From positions 1 to 6,930 of the forward strand of contig JALVWZ010000392.1 in assembly GCA_027023115.1 (NCBI GenBank): a DNA stretch of 6,930 bases, in the 5' to 3' direction. The DNA comes from Thermaceae bacterium. GTDB taxonomy: Bacteria; Deinococcota; Deinococci; Deinococcales; Marinithermaceae. A program made the position numbers and the translations under genes. Below, piece after piece: positions 1 through 4,690 of this stretch (positions are counted from its first letter, which is position 1; every line of letters starts with the position of its first letter). The notes under the pieces were generated by a model. The model did not search any database. It had not been told where the DNA came from and saw nothing but the letters and a program-made list of their open reading frames with translations.

Positions 1-1
1 C

Positions 2-322
2 CTCGGTGGAGCACTGCCCCTGGTGGTCACAGCTGCCCGGGTCTTCTATGCAACCCACCGGCGAGAGCGAACCTTCCATGGTCTCGACCACGGCCAGGGC
101 GCTAATCTCTTCCGGCGGCCGCGCCAAGCGATAGCCCCCGCGGGCCCCGCGCACGCTGCGGATGAAGCCGGCGCGGCGCAACGCCGCGGCGATCTGCTCG
201 AGGTAGTGCTGGCTGATCCCCTGCGCCTCGGCCACCTCTTTGAGAGGCACTGGGTCGGGACCGCGCATGCCTATCTCGACCAAGGCGCGCAGGCCGTACT
301 GGGCTTTGGTAGACACCCACAT
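2..322 (-). CDS. Rrf2-family transcriptional regulator, 3' end beyond window
   Basis: The first 107 residues of an Rrf2-type winged-helix regulator; the gene continues past the left edge. It opens MWVSTKAQYGLRALVEI, the usual first helix of the family. The helix-turn-helix lies around residues 26-50 (PLKEVAEAQGISQHYLEQI), followed by the wing GARGGYRLAR (59-68), typical of Rrf2 proteins. Cysteines at 91, 98 and 104 (C-x6-C-x5-C) sit where IscR, NsrR and RirA bind a [2Fe-2S] or [4Fe-4S] cluster, so the protein probably senses iron-sulfur status, redox or nitric oxide; which of these cannot be told. The ATG at 322 has no Shine-Dalgarno but a -10 hexamer six bases before it. It lies 42 bp downstream of znuB, on the same strand, with its own promoter. 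Family assignment is firm; target genes and ligand are not visible. Confidence 0.9.
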   Translation of the reverse strand, partial: MWVSTKAQYGLRALVEIGMRGPDPVPLKEVAEAQGISQHYLEQIAAALRRAGFIRSVRGARGGYRLARPPEEISALAVVETMEGSLSPVGCIEDPGSCDHQGQCSTE

Positions 323-356
323 GCGTCTATTTTAACCCGTGTATTCCTACTGTAAA
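323..356 (-). promoter_or_regulatory. Promoter of the Rrf2-family gene, predicted leaderless
   Basis: On the minus strand, TTTACA (356-351) is followed after 16 bp by TAAAAT (334-329), then six bases, then the ATG. Transcription would begin at or within a base of the start codon. It fits in the 42-bp gap after znuB, so the regulator can be transcribed apart from the metal-transport operon. Confidence 0.65.
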
Positions 357-364
357 TAGGGGGT

Positions 365-1162
365 TTAGGCCCGCCGCCAGATGAGAGCCGCCGCGGTGAA
401 GACCAAAGCCTGCAGGAGGACGATGGTGGCGCCGCTGGGAATGTCGAACTGCAGCGAAATCTGGAGGCCGAAGACGACGCTAAAGACCCCGACCAGCACG
501 GCCCCTACCATCATCCCCGCGAAGGTGCGCGACCACTGCCGCGCCGCCGCCGCTGGTATGACCAAAAAGGCGGCCACCAGCAGCAACCCCACCAGCTTCA
601 TGGCCACGACCACCACCAGCGCCACCAAAAACGCCAGCAGATAGTCGTCGAAGAGGACCGGCACGCGGTCGGCCTGGGCCAGCTCGCGGTCGAAGGTAGC
701 GTAGGCCCAACGGCCCCAAAGGGGCAGGGTCAAAAGCGTGAGCAGCAACAGGCCGAGGCTCACCCAGATGTCGGTCGCCGTCACCGCCAGGATGGAGCCG
801 AAGAGGTAGGTGAAGGCCTCGGCGGTGTACTCGCGCTTGAGGGAGAGAAAGACGATGCCCAGCGCCATGGATACGGCAAAGAAGATGCCCACCGCGGTAT
901 CGCCGCTAATACGGGTCCGCTCGCGAACCCAGGTAATGCCCAGCGCCACCGCGGCGGTAAAGGGGACCGCCACCCAAAGGGGCTCGCCGCCGAGGAGCAA
1001 CCCCAGCGCCACCCCGCCGAAGGCGGCGTGAGCCAGGCCGGAGCCGAGAAAGCTCAAGCCCCGCTGCACCATGAAAGGCCCGTAGTAGCCCGAAAGCAGG
1101 GCCATTATCAGACCGGCGAGCAGCGCCCGCTGCATGAAGGGCAGGTGCCAGGCTTCAAACAT
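365..1162 (-). CDS. znuB: Metal ABC transporter permease (ZnuB/MntB family)
   Basis: Integral membrane subunit of an ABC-3 family metal importer, 265 aa, the usual length. It is hydrophobic throughout, with about eight membrane segments. Family landmarks are LSFLGSGLAHAAFGGVALG (36-54), GDTAVGIFFAVSMALGIVF (87-105), YLFGSILAVT (119-128), the long helix KLVGLLLVAAFLVIPAAAA (189-207) and DIPSGATIVL (240-249). It would dimerise and couple to the ATPase encoded just upstream. The ATG at 1162 overlaps the znuC stop by eight bases and has GAGGAG (1173-1168) five bases before it, so translation is probably coupled. Zinc as substrate is inferred from the neighbouring Fur-family regulator; manganese or iron importers of this family look alike. 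No periplasmic binding protein gene is adjacent. Confidence 0.92.
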   Translation of the reverse strand: MFEAWHLPFMQRALLAGLIMALLSGYYGPFMVQRGLSFLGSGLAHAAFGGVALGLLLGGEPLWVAVPFTAAVALGITWVRERTRISGDTAVGIFFAVSMALGIVFLSLKREYTAEAFTYLFGSILAVTATDIWVSLGLLLLTLLTLPLWGRWAYATFDRELAQADRVPVLFDDYLLAFLVALVVVVAMKLVGLLLVAAFLVIPAAAARQWSRTFAGMMVGAVLVGVFSVVFGLQISLQFDIPSGATIVLLQALVFTAAALIWRRA

Positions 1163-1925
1163 GTTTGCTCCTCACGAACTCGAGCGCCACGGTGTGGGCG
1201 TGCCCGACATGGCCGAAGGCCTCGCGCAGGCAGCGCTCCGACAATGCCCGCTCCGGCGGCCCGAAGCCGATCAAGCGCCGGTTGAGAACGATGACGTGGC
1301 TGGCGTGGTGGTAGGCCGCCTCCCAGTCGTGGGTGATCATCAAGAGGGTGGCCCCGCTTTGCTTTTGGTAGCCCTCGAGCAGGCGGTACATGTCCGCCTC
1401 GCCGAGCACGTCAATGCCGGTTGCCGGTTCGTCGAGGACCACCAGCTCCGGCTGCCGCACGAAGGCCCGCGCCAGGTAGACCCGCTGCAGCTCGCCGCCG
1501 CTGAAACGGCTGACCGAGCGCCCCGCCAGGTGGGCGGCGCCGACGCGCTCGAGCGCCGCCAGCGCCTTCTCACGCTCCCCCCGGGTAATGCGGCCCGGCC
1601 AGGCGCGCCGCAGGCCGCTGACCACCAGCTCCTCGGCCAGCGCCGGAAAGCTGCGGTCGAGGGTCTTGAACTGGGGCACGTAGCCGACCCGTAGCGGGTC
1701 CAGCCGCTCCAGCGGCTCCCCAAGCACCAGCACCTTACCGCTGGCGGGGCGCACCAGGCCCAAAATGGTCTTGATCAACGTCGACTTGCCGGCACCGTTG
1801 GGCCCGACGATGGCCACGAAAGCACCGCGCGGAATCTGCAGGGATAAGTCTTCGAGGGCCACGTGGTCGCCGTACCTGACGGTAAGGTGCTCTATCTCGA
1901 CCGCATACTCTGCTTTGCGGCTCAC
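1155..1925 (-). CDS. znuC: Metal ABC transporter ATP-binding protein (ZnuC family)
   Basis: Cytoplasmic ATPase that powers the ZnuB permease, 256 aa from the chosen start. Visible motifs: Walker A GPNGAGKST (41-49), Q-loop Gln85, signature FSGGELQR (141-148), Walker B LVVLDEP (161-167) and H-loop His199 in MITHDWEAA. A short histidine cluster near the C-terminus (GHVGHAH, 238-244) is common in zinc and manganese ATPases of this group. The frame is open upstream to an ATG at 2039, but that stretch overlaps the regulator gene and encodes nothing family-like. The GTG at 1925 overlaps the regulator's stop as GTGA, has AAGGAGG six bases before it, and places the first strand (YAVEIEHLTVRYGD) directly at the N-terminus. 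It is the second gene of the zur-znuC-znuB operon. Confidence 0.93.
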   Translation of the reverse strand: MSRKAEYAVEIEHLTVRYGDHVALEDLSLQIPRGAFVAIVGPNGAGKSTLIKTILGLVRPASGKVLVLGEPLERLDPLRVGYVPQFKTLDRSFPALAEELVVSGLRRAWPGRITRGEREKALAALERVGAAHLAGRSVSRFSGGELQRVYLARAFVRQPELVVLDEPATGIDVLGEADMYRLLEGYQKQSGATLLMITHDWEAAYHHASHVIVLNRRLIGFGPPERALSERCLREAFGHVGHAHTVALEFVRSKHV

Positions 1926-2341
1926 GGCTCCCCTCCTTCCCGGCAGCGCGGGCAAAGACCGTAAACGACCAGGGTGTGCCCCCGCACCCGGTAGCCCGTC
2001 TTTTGCTCCACCTCCGCTTCGTAGCCACCCAGGCGGCACTCGTGCAAACGCCGCACCGCTCGGCAGCGTTCACAAACCAGCAGGTGGACGTGGTCGAGCA
2101 CCGCCGCGTAGCGCAGCTCACCGCGGGGCGCCGGAAAACCCAGCAACAAACCGGCGCCCTCGAGCGCCTTGACCGAGCGGTAAACGGTAGCCTGGCCTAT
2201 TCCCGCCGGCTCCAGCGCCCGCACAGCCTCGCGGATGGTAAGCCCCGGCTCCTCGGCGAAGAGCCGCCAAACGGCCAACCGCTGCGGCGTACGTCGTACG
2301 CCCCGCTCCTGCATGATTTGCGCCAGGCGTTGCGTCTGCAT
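1922..2341 (-). CDS. zur: Fur-family metal-responsive repressor, probably Zur
   Basis: A 139-aa Fur-superfamily repressor, normal length. The N-terminal winged helix contains VRRTPQRLAVWRLF (15-28) and the recognition helix ATVYRSVKALEGAGLL (51-66). The dimerisation domain has two CxxC pairs, Cys90/Cys93 and Cys130/Cys133, the usual structural zinc site. His84, His86, Glu108 or Glu110 and His122 are candidates for the sensing site; an extra Cys102 (HEC) may also bind metal. It heads the operon with the metal ABC genes, so zinc sensing is the likeliest role, but Fur, Zur, Mur and PerR cannot be separated by motifs alone. The ATG at 2341 has no clear Shine-Dalgarno and is preceded by a promoter covered by a Fur-type box, which implies autorepression. 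A 17-bp palindrome lies within codons 14-19. Confidence 0.9.
   Translation of the reverse strand: MQTQRLAQIMQERGVRRTPQRLAVWRLFAEEPGLTIREAVRALEPAGIGQATVYRSVKALEGAGLLLGFPAPRGELRYAAVLDHVHLLVCERCRAVRRLHECRLGGYEAEVEQKTGYRVRGHTLVVYGLCPRCREGGEP
1932..1938 (-). promoter_or_regulatory. Shine-Dalgarno of znuC, decides the start
   Basis: AAGGAGG on the minus strand, six bases before GTG 1925. It lies inside the end of the regulator gene and supports the GTG over the ATG 114 bases upstream. Confidence 0.8.
2286..2302. repeat. Perfect 8-1-8 palindrome inside early zur
   Basis: GGCGTACG-T-CGTACGCC, perfect over 17 bp, 40-56 bases into the zur gene. It covers codons 14-19 (GVRRTP). On the coding strand these are GTA, CGA and CGT, choices that are rare in this GC-rich window. 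It could be a second operator or an mRNA hairpin (7-bp stem, 3-nt loop). Confidence 0.6.
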
Positions 2342-2379
2342 ACCTGATAAATCTTATCATCTCGCGGCCAGAACGTAAA
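2342..2379 (-). promoter_or_regulatory. Promoter of the zur-znuC-znuB operon
   Basis: On the minus strand, TTTACG (2379-2374), a 17-bp spacer and TAAGAT (2356-2351), then nine bases to the zur ATG. The expected transcript would have a leader of about three bases. The -10 lies entirely within the Fur-type box. Confidence 0.6.
2345..2359. promoter_or_regulatory. Fur-family operator (7-1-7 box) on the zur promoter
   Basis: TGATAAATCTTATCA is a perfect inverted repeat in its outer six bases on each side. It matches the Bacillus Fur consensus TGATAATnATTATCA at 12 of 14 defined positions. It covers the whole -10 hexamer and the start-site side of the zur promoter, so bound repressor would block RNA polymerase. 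The likely ligand is the Fur-family protein encoded immediately downstream. Confidence 0.7.
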
Positions 2380-2400
2380 GGCGCGCCTGGGTACTGTTTA

Positions 2401-2925
2401 TTAGCTATTATCTTTTTCGGGTGGTGCTACGACCCCCAGCGGCAGGCGGGCAATCTCGACCAGCTCGCCACCGTCGCTGTCTTTGACCAGGGCCACCTCG
2501 CGCACCGTAAACGACTTACGCGGCGGCGGCGGCAGGCTGGCGGCCAAGCGGGCCGCTGCCTCATCGTCGAGCCCCAGCGCCAGGGTCAGGTGAGGAACGT
2601 AGCTGGGGCCTTCGATTTCGTGCTCCGGTTCGGCCAGCGGTTCCAGGGCGTGGTAGAGGCGCTTGAAGGGGCCGCCGCCGTAGGCGCGCAGGTAAACGAC
2701 CCCGCCGCCAAAGGTGCGCCAGTCGCCCAGTCGTACCCGGAACGGCTCGTGGCCGCGTAAGATCCCTTCCACGCCGCGTTTAAGCGCCTCACCGCTCCAG
2801 CGCCACTTGAACGGCTGGCGCAAGTTGAGGTGCGGCGGCCCGTACCCCGAAACGCCATTCTTTTCGGCCAGCTCCTGCATCCATTCGCTCAGGTCTTCGG
2901 GGGGCCAGGCCAGTATGCCGTACAC
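2401..2925 (-). CDS. 2H phosphoesterase, 2'-5' RNA ligase (LigT/YjcG-like) family
   Basis: A 174-aa protein of the two-histidine phosphoesterase superfamily, which act on cyclic or 2'-5' phosphodiesters in RNA or nucleotides. The two catalytic motifs are PHLNLRQPF with His32 and YVPHLTLALG with His112, about 80 residues apart as expected. The first has Asn34 where the family usually has Thr or Ser; the second (H-L-T-L) is canonical. An ATG at 2979 would add 18 residues overlapping the upstream gene, but these look non-native (GPGAGRGVVRLARY). GTG at 2925 starts right at the first strand (YGILAWPPEDL), as in relatives, begins after the upstream stop, and has a -10 hexamer six bases before it. 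Its substrate is unknown; RNA repair or tRNA-end processing is only a family-level guess. Confidence 0.85.
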   Translation of the reverse strand: MYGILAWPPEDLSEWMQELAEKNGVSGYGPPHLNLRQPFKWRWSGEALKRGVEGILRGHEPFRVRLGDWRTFGGGVVYLRAYGGGPFKRLYHALEPLAEPEHEIEGPSYVPHLTLALGLDDEAAARLAASLPPPPRKSFTVREVALVKDSDGGELVEIARLPLGVVAPPEKDNS

Positions 2926-2937
2926 GTGAGCAGTATA
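2926..2937 (-). promoter_or_regulatory. -10 element of the 2H phosphoesterase gene, predicted leaderless
   Basis: TATACT (2937-2932, minus strand) lies exactly six bases before GTG 2925, in the short gap after the phosphoribosyltransferase stop. No good -35 is visible at 16-18 bp, so this rests on the -10 and its spacing. Confidence 0.5.
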
Positions 2938-2942
2938 CCTTG

Positions 2943-3419
2943 CTAGGCGGACCACTCCTCGGCCCGCTCCGGGTCCCAAGGGTAGACGATCCAGGCGTCG
3001 GTTTCTTCGCCGAAGAAGTCGGGGGCGTCGTCGGGGAAGCGGCTGTGCCGCGGTTTGTAGTGCAGCACCGCCACCGTCGGAGCGCCGCCGGCCCGTTCAA
3101 CCCGTTCGCGCACCGCCACCGCCGTTTTGCCCGAGTCCCACACGTCGTCGACGATCAAGACTCGCTTACCGAGCAGAAGGGCGTCGCTCGGGAACTGCAA
3201 GAAGTGCGGCTCCTCCAAGGCCTGCTGCTCGCCCTGGTAGAACATCACCGCCGCGGTCATGACGTTGCGCAGGTTGAGCGCTTCGCTCAGCAGGGCGCCG
3301 GGGATCATGCCACCACGGGTCACCGCCAGTACCACGTCGTAGTCGGCCGGGTCTAGCTGCCGGACCAGCTTGGCCGCCAGCCGGGTTATGTCGGACCACT
3401 CGAGAATGTCTTTGTTCAC
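2943..3419 (-). CDS. Phosphoribosyltransferase, purine (Gpt/Hpt-like) type
   Basis: A 158-aa type I phosphoribosyltransferase. The PRPP-binding loop VLIVDDVWDSGKTA (87-100) is canonical, with the acidic pair Asp91-Asp92. VLAVTRGGMIPGALLSE (30-46) forms the pyrophosphate-loop strand. The C-terminal TDAWIVYPWDPE (140-151) resembles the base-binding hood of xanthine/guanine and archaeal hypoxanthine enzymes, so purine salvage in the cytoplasm is the best guess; the exact base is not readable. The GTG at 3419 overlaps the lysC stop as GTGA and has GGGAGG (3429-3424) four bases before it, indicating coupled translation with aspartate kinase. There is no obvious metabolic reason for this pairing. 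Confidence 0.88.
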   Translation of the reverse strand: MNKDILEWSDITRLAAKLVRQLDPADYDVVLAVTRGGMIPGALLSEALNLRNVMTAAVMFYQGEQQALEEPHFLQFPSDALLLGKRVLIVDDVWDSGKTAVAVRERVERAGGAPTVAVLHYKPRHSRFPDDAPDFFGEETDAWIVYPWDPERAEEWSA

Positions 3420-3907
3420 ACGCCCTCCCTGTCCAACCCGAAGGCGCCGTGGACGGCCTTGGCCGCCGCCTCGGCGTACTCCGCGGGGATGATTACCGAG
3501 ATGCGCACCTCGCTGGTGGCGATCATCTCGATGTTCGCTCCCACGCTGGCCACCGCTTCGAACATCCTGGCGGGAACCCCCGGGGTGGAGGCCAGCGCCA
3601 CCCCCACAATCGAGACCTTGGCTATCTCGGGATTGTAGGTCACCTCGCCGCCGATCTCGGCGGTCAGCTCGCGCAGGGCGTCGAGGGCGTCCTGGGCGTA
3701 GTCCTTGGGTACGGTAAAGGCCATCTGGGTGCGGCTGGCGTCGTGGCCGGGCACTCCCTGGATGATCATGTCCACGGCGATGCCCTTTTCGGCCAGCTTC
3801 TCGAAGACGCGGCCGGCGATGCCAGGCTGATCGGGAACGCCCACCAGGCCTATCTGGGCGTGCCCCTCGTCTATGGCCACTCCGGTAACGGGTCGGTCTA
3901 TCTTCAT
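3416..3907 (-). CDS. lysC: Aspartate kinase beta (regulatory) subunit from internal start
   Basis: An in-frame ATG at codon 245 of lysC is preceded by GGAGGA (3917-3912), as strong a Shine-Dalgarno as any in the window. The product would be 163 aa, beginning MKIDRPVTGVAIDEGHAQ and holding only the two ACT domains. Overlapping alpha and beta subunits that form an alpha2-beta2 enzyme are established for Thermus, Bacillus and Corynebacterium aspartate kinases, and the internal start here lies at the expected linker. It would bind the feedback amino acid at the ACT interface and regulate the alpha kinase. Confidence 0.78.
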   Translation of the reverse strand: MKIDRPVTGVAIDEGHAQIGLVGVPDQPGIAGRVFEKLAEKGIAVDMIIQGVPGHDASRTQMAFTVPKDYAQDALDALRELTAEIGGEVTYNPEIAKVSIVGVALASTPGVPARMFEAVASVGANIEMIATSEVRISVIIPAEYAEAAAKAVHGAFGLDREGV

Positions 3908-4639
3908 GGCTTCCTCCGAAACGATGGTGCCCGGGTTGTAGTTGAAGGCGCTGCGAACGTGCAGGCGCACGCCGTAGCGCTTGGCGTACCAGACCGCCCG
4001 CGGGTGCAGCACTTTGGCTCCCAGGGCGGCCATCTCGATCATGGGGTCGTAGGCGATGCGCTCGAGTTTGCTGGCGCTGGGGATGCGGTGCGGATCGGTG
4101 GTGTAGATGCCGTCGGTATCGGTGAAGATCTCGGCCTCGCGGGCTCCCACGGCTGCCGCCAGGGCCACCGCGGTGGTATCGGAACCGCCGCGGCCAAGGG
4201 TGTTCAGCTCGCCCTCCGGGGTGGTGCCCATGAAGCCGCCCACCACCGCCACGTAGCCGTCCTGGACCGCCGCCATCACCCGGGTCGGCTTGACCTCGAC
4301 GATGCGGGCGTTACCGTAGCGGCCGTCGGTGGTGATGCCGATCTGGTGCTGGGTGAAGGCCCGCGCCGGTATGCCCATGGCCTGCAGTTGCATGGCCAAC
4401 AGCGCCGCCGACTTTTGCTCGCCGGTGGTGGTCAGCAGGTCGAGCTCGCGGGGCTGGGGACGCGGATTGACGCGCCGGGCCAGGGCGATCAGCTCGTCGG
4501 TGCTGCGCCCCATGGCCGAAACAACCACGATCAGGTCGTGCCCGCGCTCGCGGTAGTGCTGTATGCGTTGGGCGACCTTGTGAATCCGGTCCAGGTCGCC
4601 TACCGATGTGCCGCCGTATTTCTGAACGATGAGCGCCAT
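3416..4639 (-). CDS. lysC: Aspartate kinase, alpha (full-length) subunit
   Basis: ATP:L-aspartate 4-phosphotransferase, first step of the aspartate pathway, 407 aa. The kinase domain (1 to about 240) begins with KYGGTSV (7-13) and has TTTGEQKSA (70-78), GRGGSDTTAV (149-158) and FTDTDGIYTTDP (172-183). Two ACT domains follow, about 264-330 (VPDQPGIAGRVF) and 343-405 (VSIVGVALASTPGVPARMF), the usual site of threonine or lysine feedback. In Thermus, lysine is made by the alpha-aminoadipate route and this enzyme serves threonine and methionine; the same probably holds here. It is divergent from hom and coupled to a phosphoribosyltransferase gene. The ATG at 4639 has no Shine-Dalgarno; a -10 lies nine bases upstream. 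An internal start makes a beta subunit. Confidence 0.96.
   Translation of the reverse strand: MALIVQKYGGTSVGDLDRIHKVAQRIQHYRERGHDLIVVVSAMGRSTDELIALARRVNPRPQPRELDLLTTTGEQKSAALLAMQLQAMGIPARAFTQHQIGITTDGRYGNARIVEVKPTRVMAAVQDGYVAVVGGFMGTTPEGELNTLGRGGSDTTAVALAAAVGAREAEIFTDTDGIYTTDPHRIPSASKLERIAYDPMIEMAALGAKVLHPRAVWYAKRYGVRLHVRSAFNYNPGTIVSEEAMKIDRPVTGVAIDEGHAQIGLVGVPDQPGIAGRVFEKLAEKGIAVDMIIQGVPGHDASRTQMAFTVPKDYAQDALDALRELTAEIGGEVTYNPEIAKVSIVGVALASTPGVPARMFEAVASVGANIEMIATSEVRISVIIPAEYAEAAAKAVHGAFGLDREGV
3912..3917 (-). promoter_or_regulatory. Internal Shine-Dalgarno for the aspartate kinase beta subunit
   Basis: GGAGGA on the minus strand, four bases before ATG 3907 within lysC. Its codons read Ser-Glu-Glu-Ala, so the site is compatible with the protein while providing a ribosome entry point. 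Confidence 0.75.
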
Positions 4640-4676
4640 ACTTGACTGTGTATAGTATCACAAGCGGCCCCTTGAA
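4640..4676 (-). promoter_or_regulatory. Promoter of lysC
   Basis: On the minus strand, TATACA (4654-4649) lies nine bases before the lysC ATG, with a weak TTCAAG (4676-4671) 16 bp upstream. TACTAT three bases upstream is an alternative -10. The predicted leader is only a few bases. It interleaves with the divergent hom promoter. Confidence 0.45.
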
Positions 4677-4678
4677 CG

Positions 4679-4690
4679 TATAATCTTCCC
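4679..4690 (+). promoter_or_regulatory. -10 element of hom-thrC, predicted leaderless
   Basis: A consensus TATAAT (4679-4684) lies exactly six bases before the hom ATG, placing the transcription start at the start codon. There is no Shine-Dalgarno. No good -35 is seen; the 17-bp position (TATCAC, 4656-4661) adjoins the lysC -10 on the other strand. Confidence 0.65.

Noticed and set aside
1926..2039. A 38-residue extension of znuC to ATG 2039
   Set aside because: It lies inside the Fur-family gene and encodes no recognisable ATPase sequence; GTG 1925 has AAGGAGG and the stop-start overlap.
2379..2388. The 10-bp palindrome AGGCGCGCCT upstream of zur
   Set aside because: It has no loop, is short and GC-rich, and is expected by chance in this genome; no T-run makes it a terminator.
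2926..2979. An 18-residue extension of the 2H phosphoesterase to ATG 2979
   Set aside because: It overlaps the upstream gene and does not resemble the family N-terminus, which begins at YGILAWPP.
3449..4645. A 398-codon open frame on the plus strand opposite lysC
   Set aside because: It is antisense to a clear aspartate kinase; its His/Gly/Arg-rich translation has no family motifs, as expected from GC-rich third positions on the other strand.
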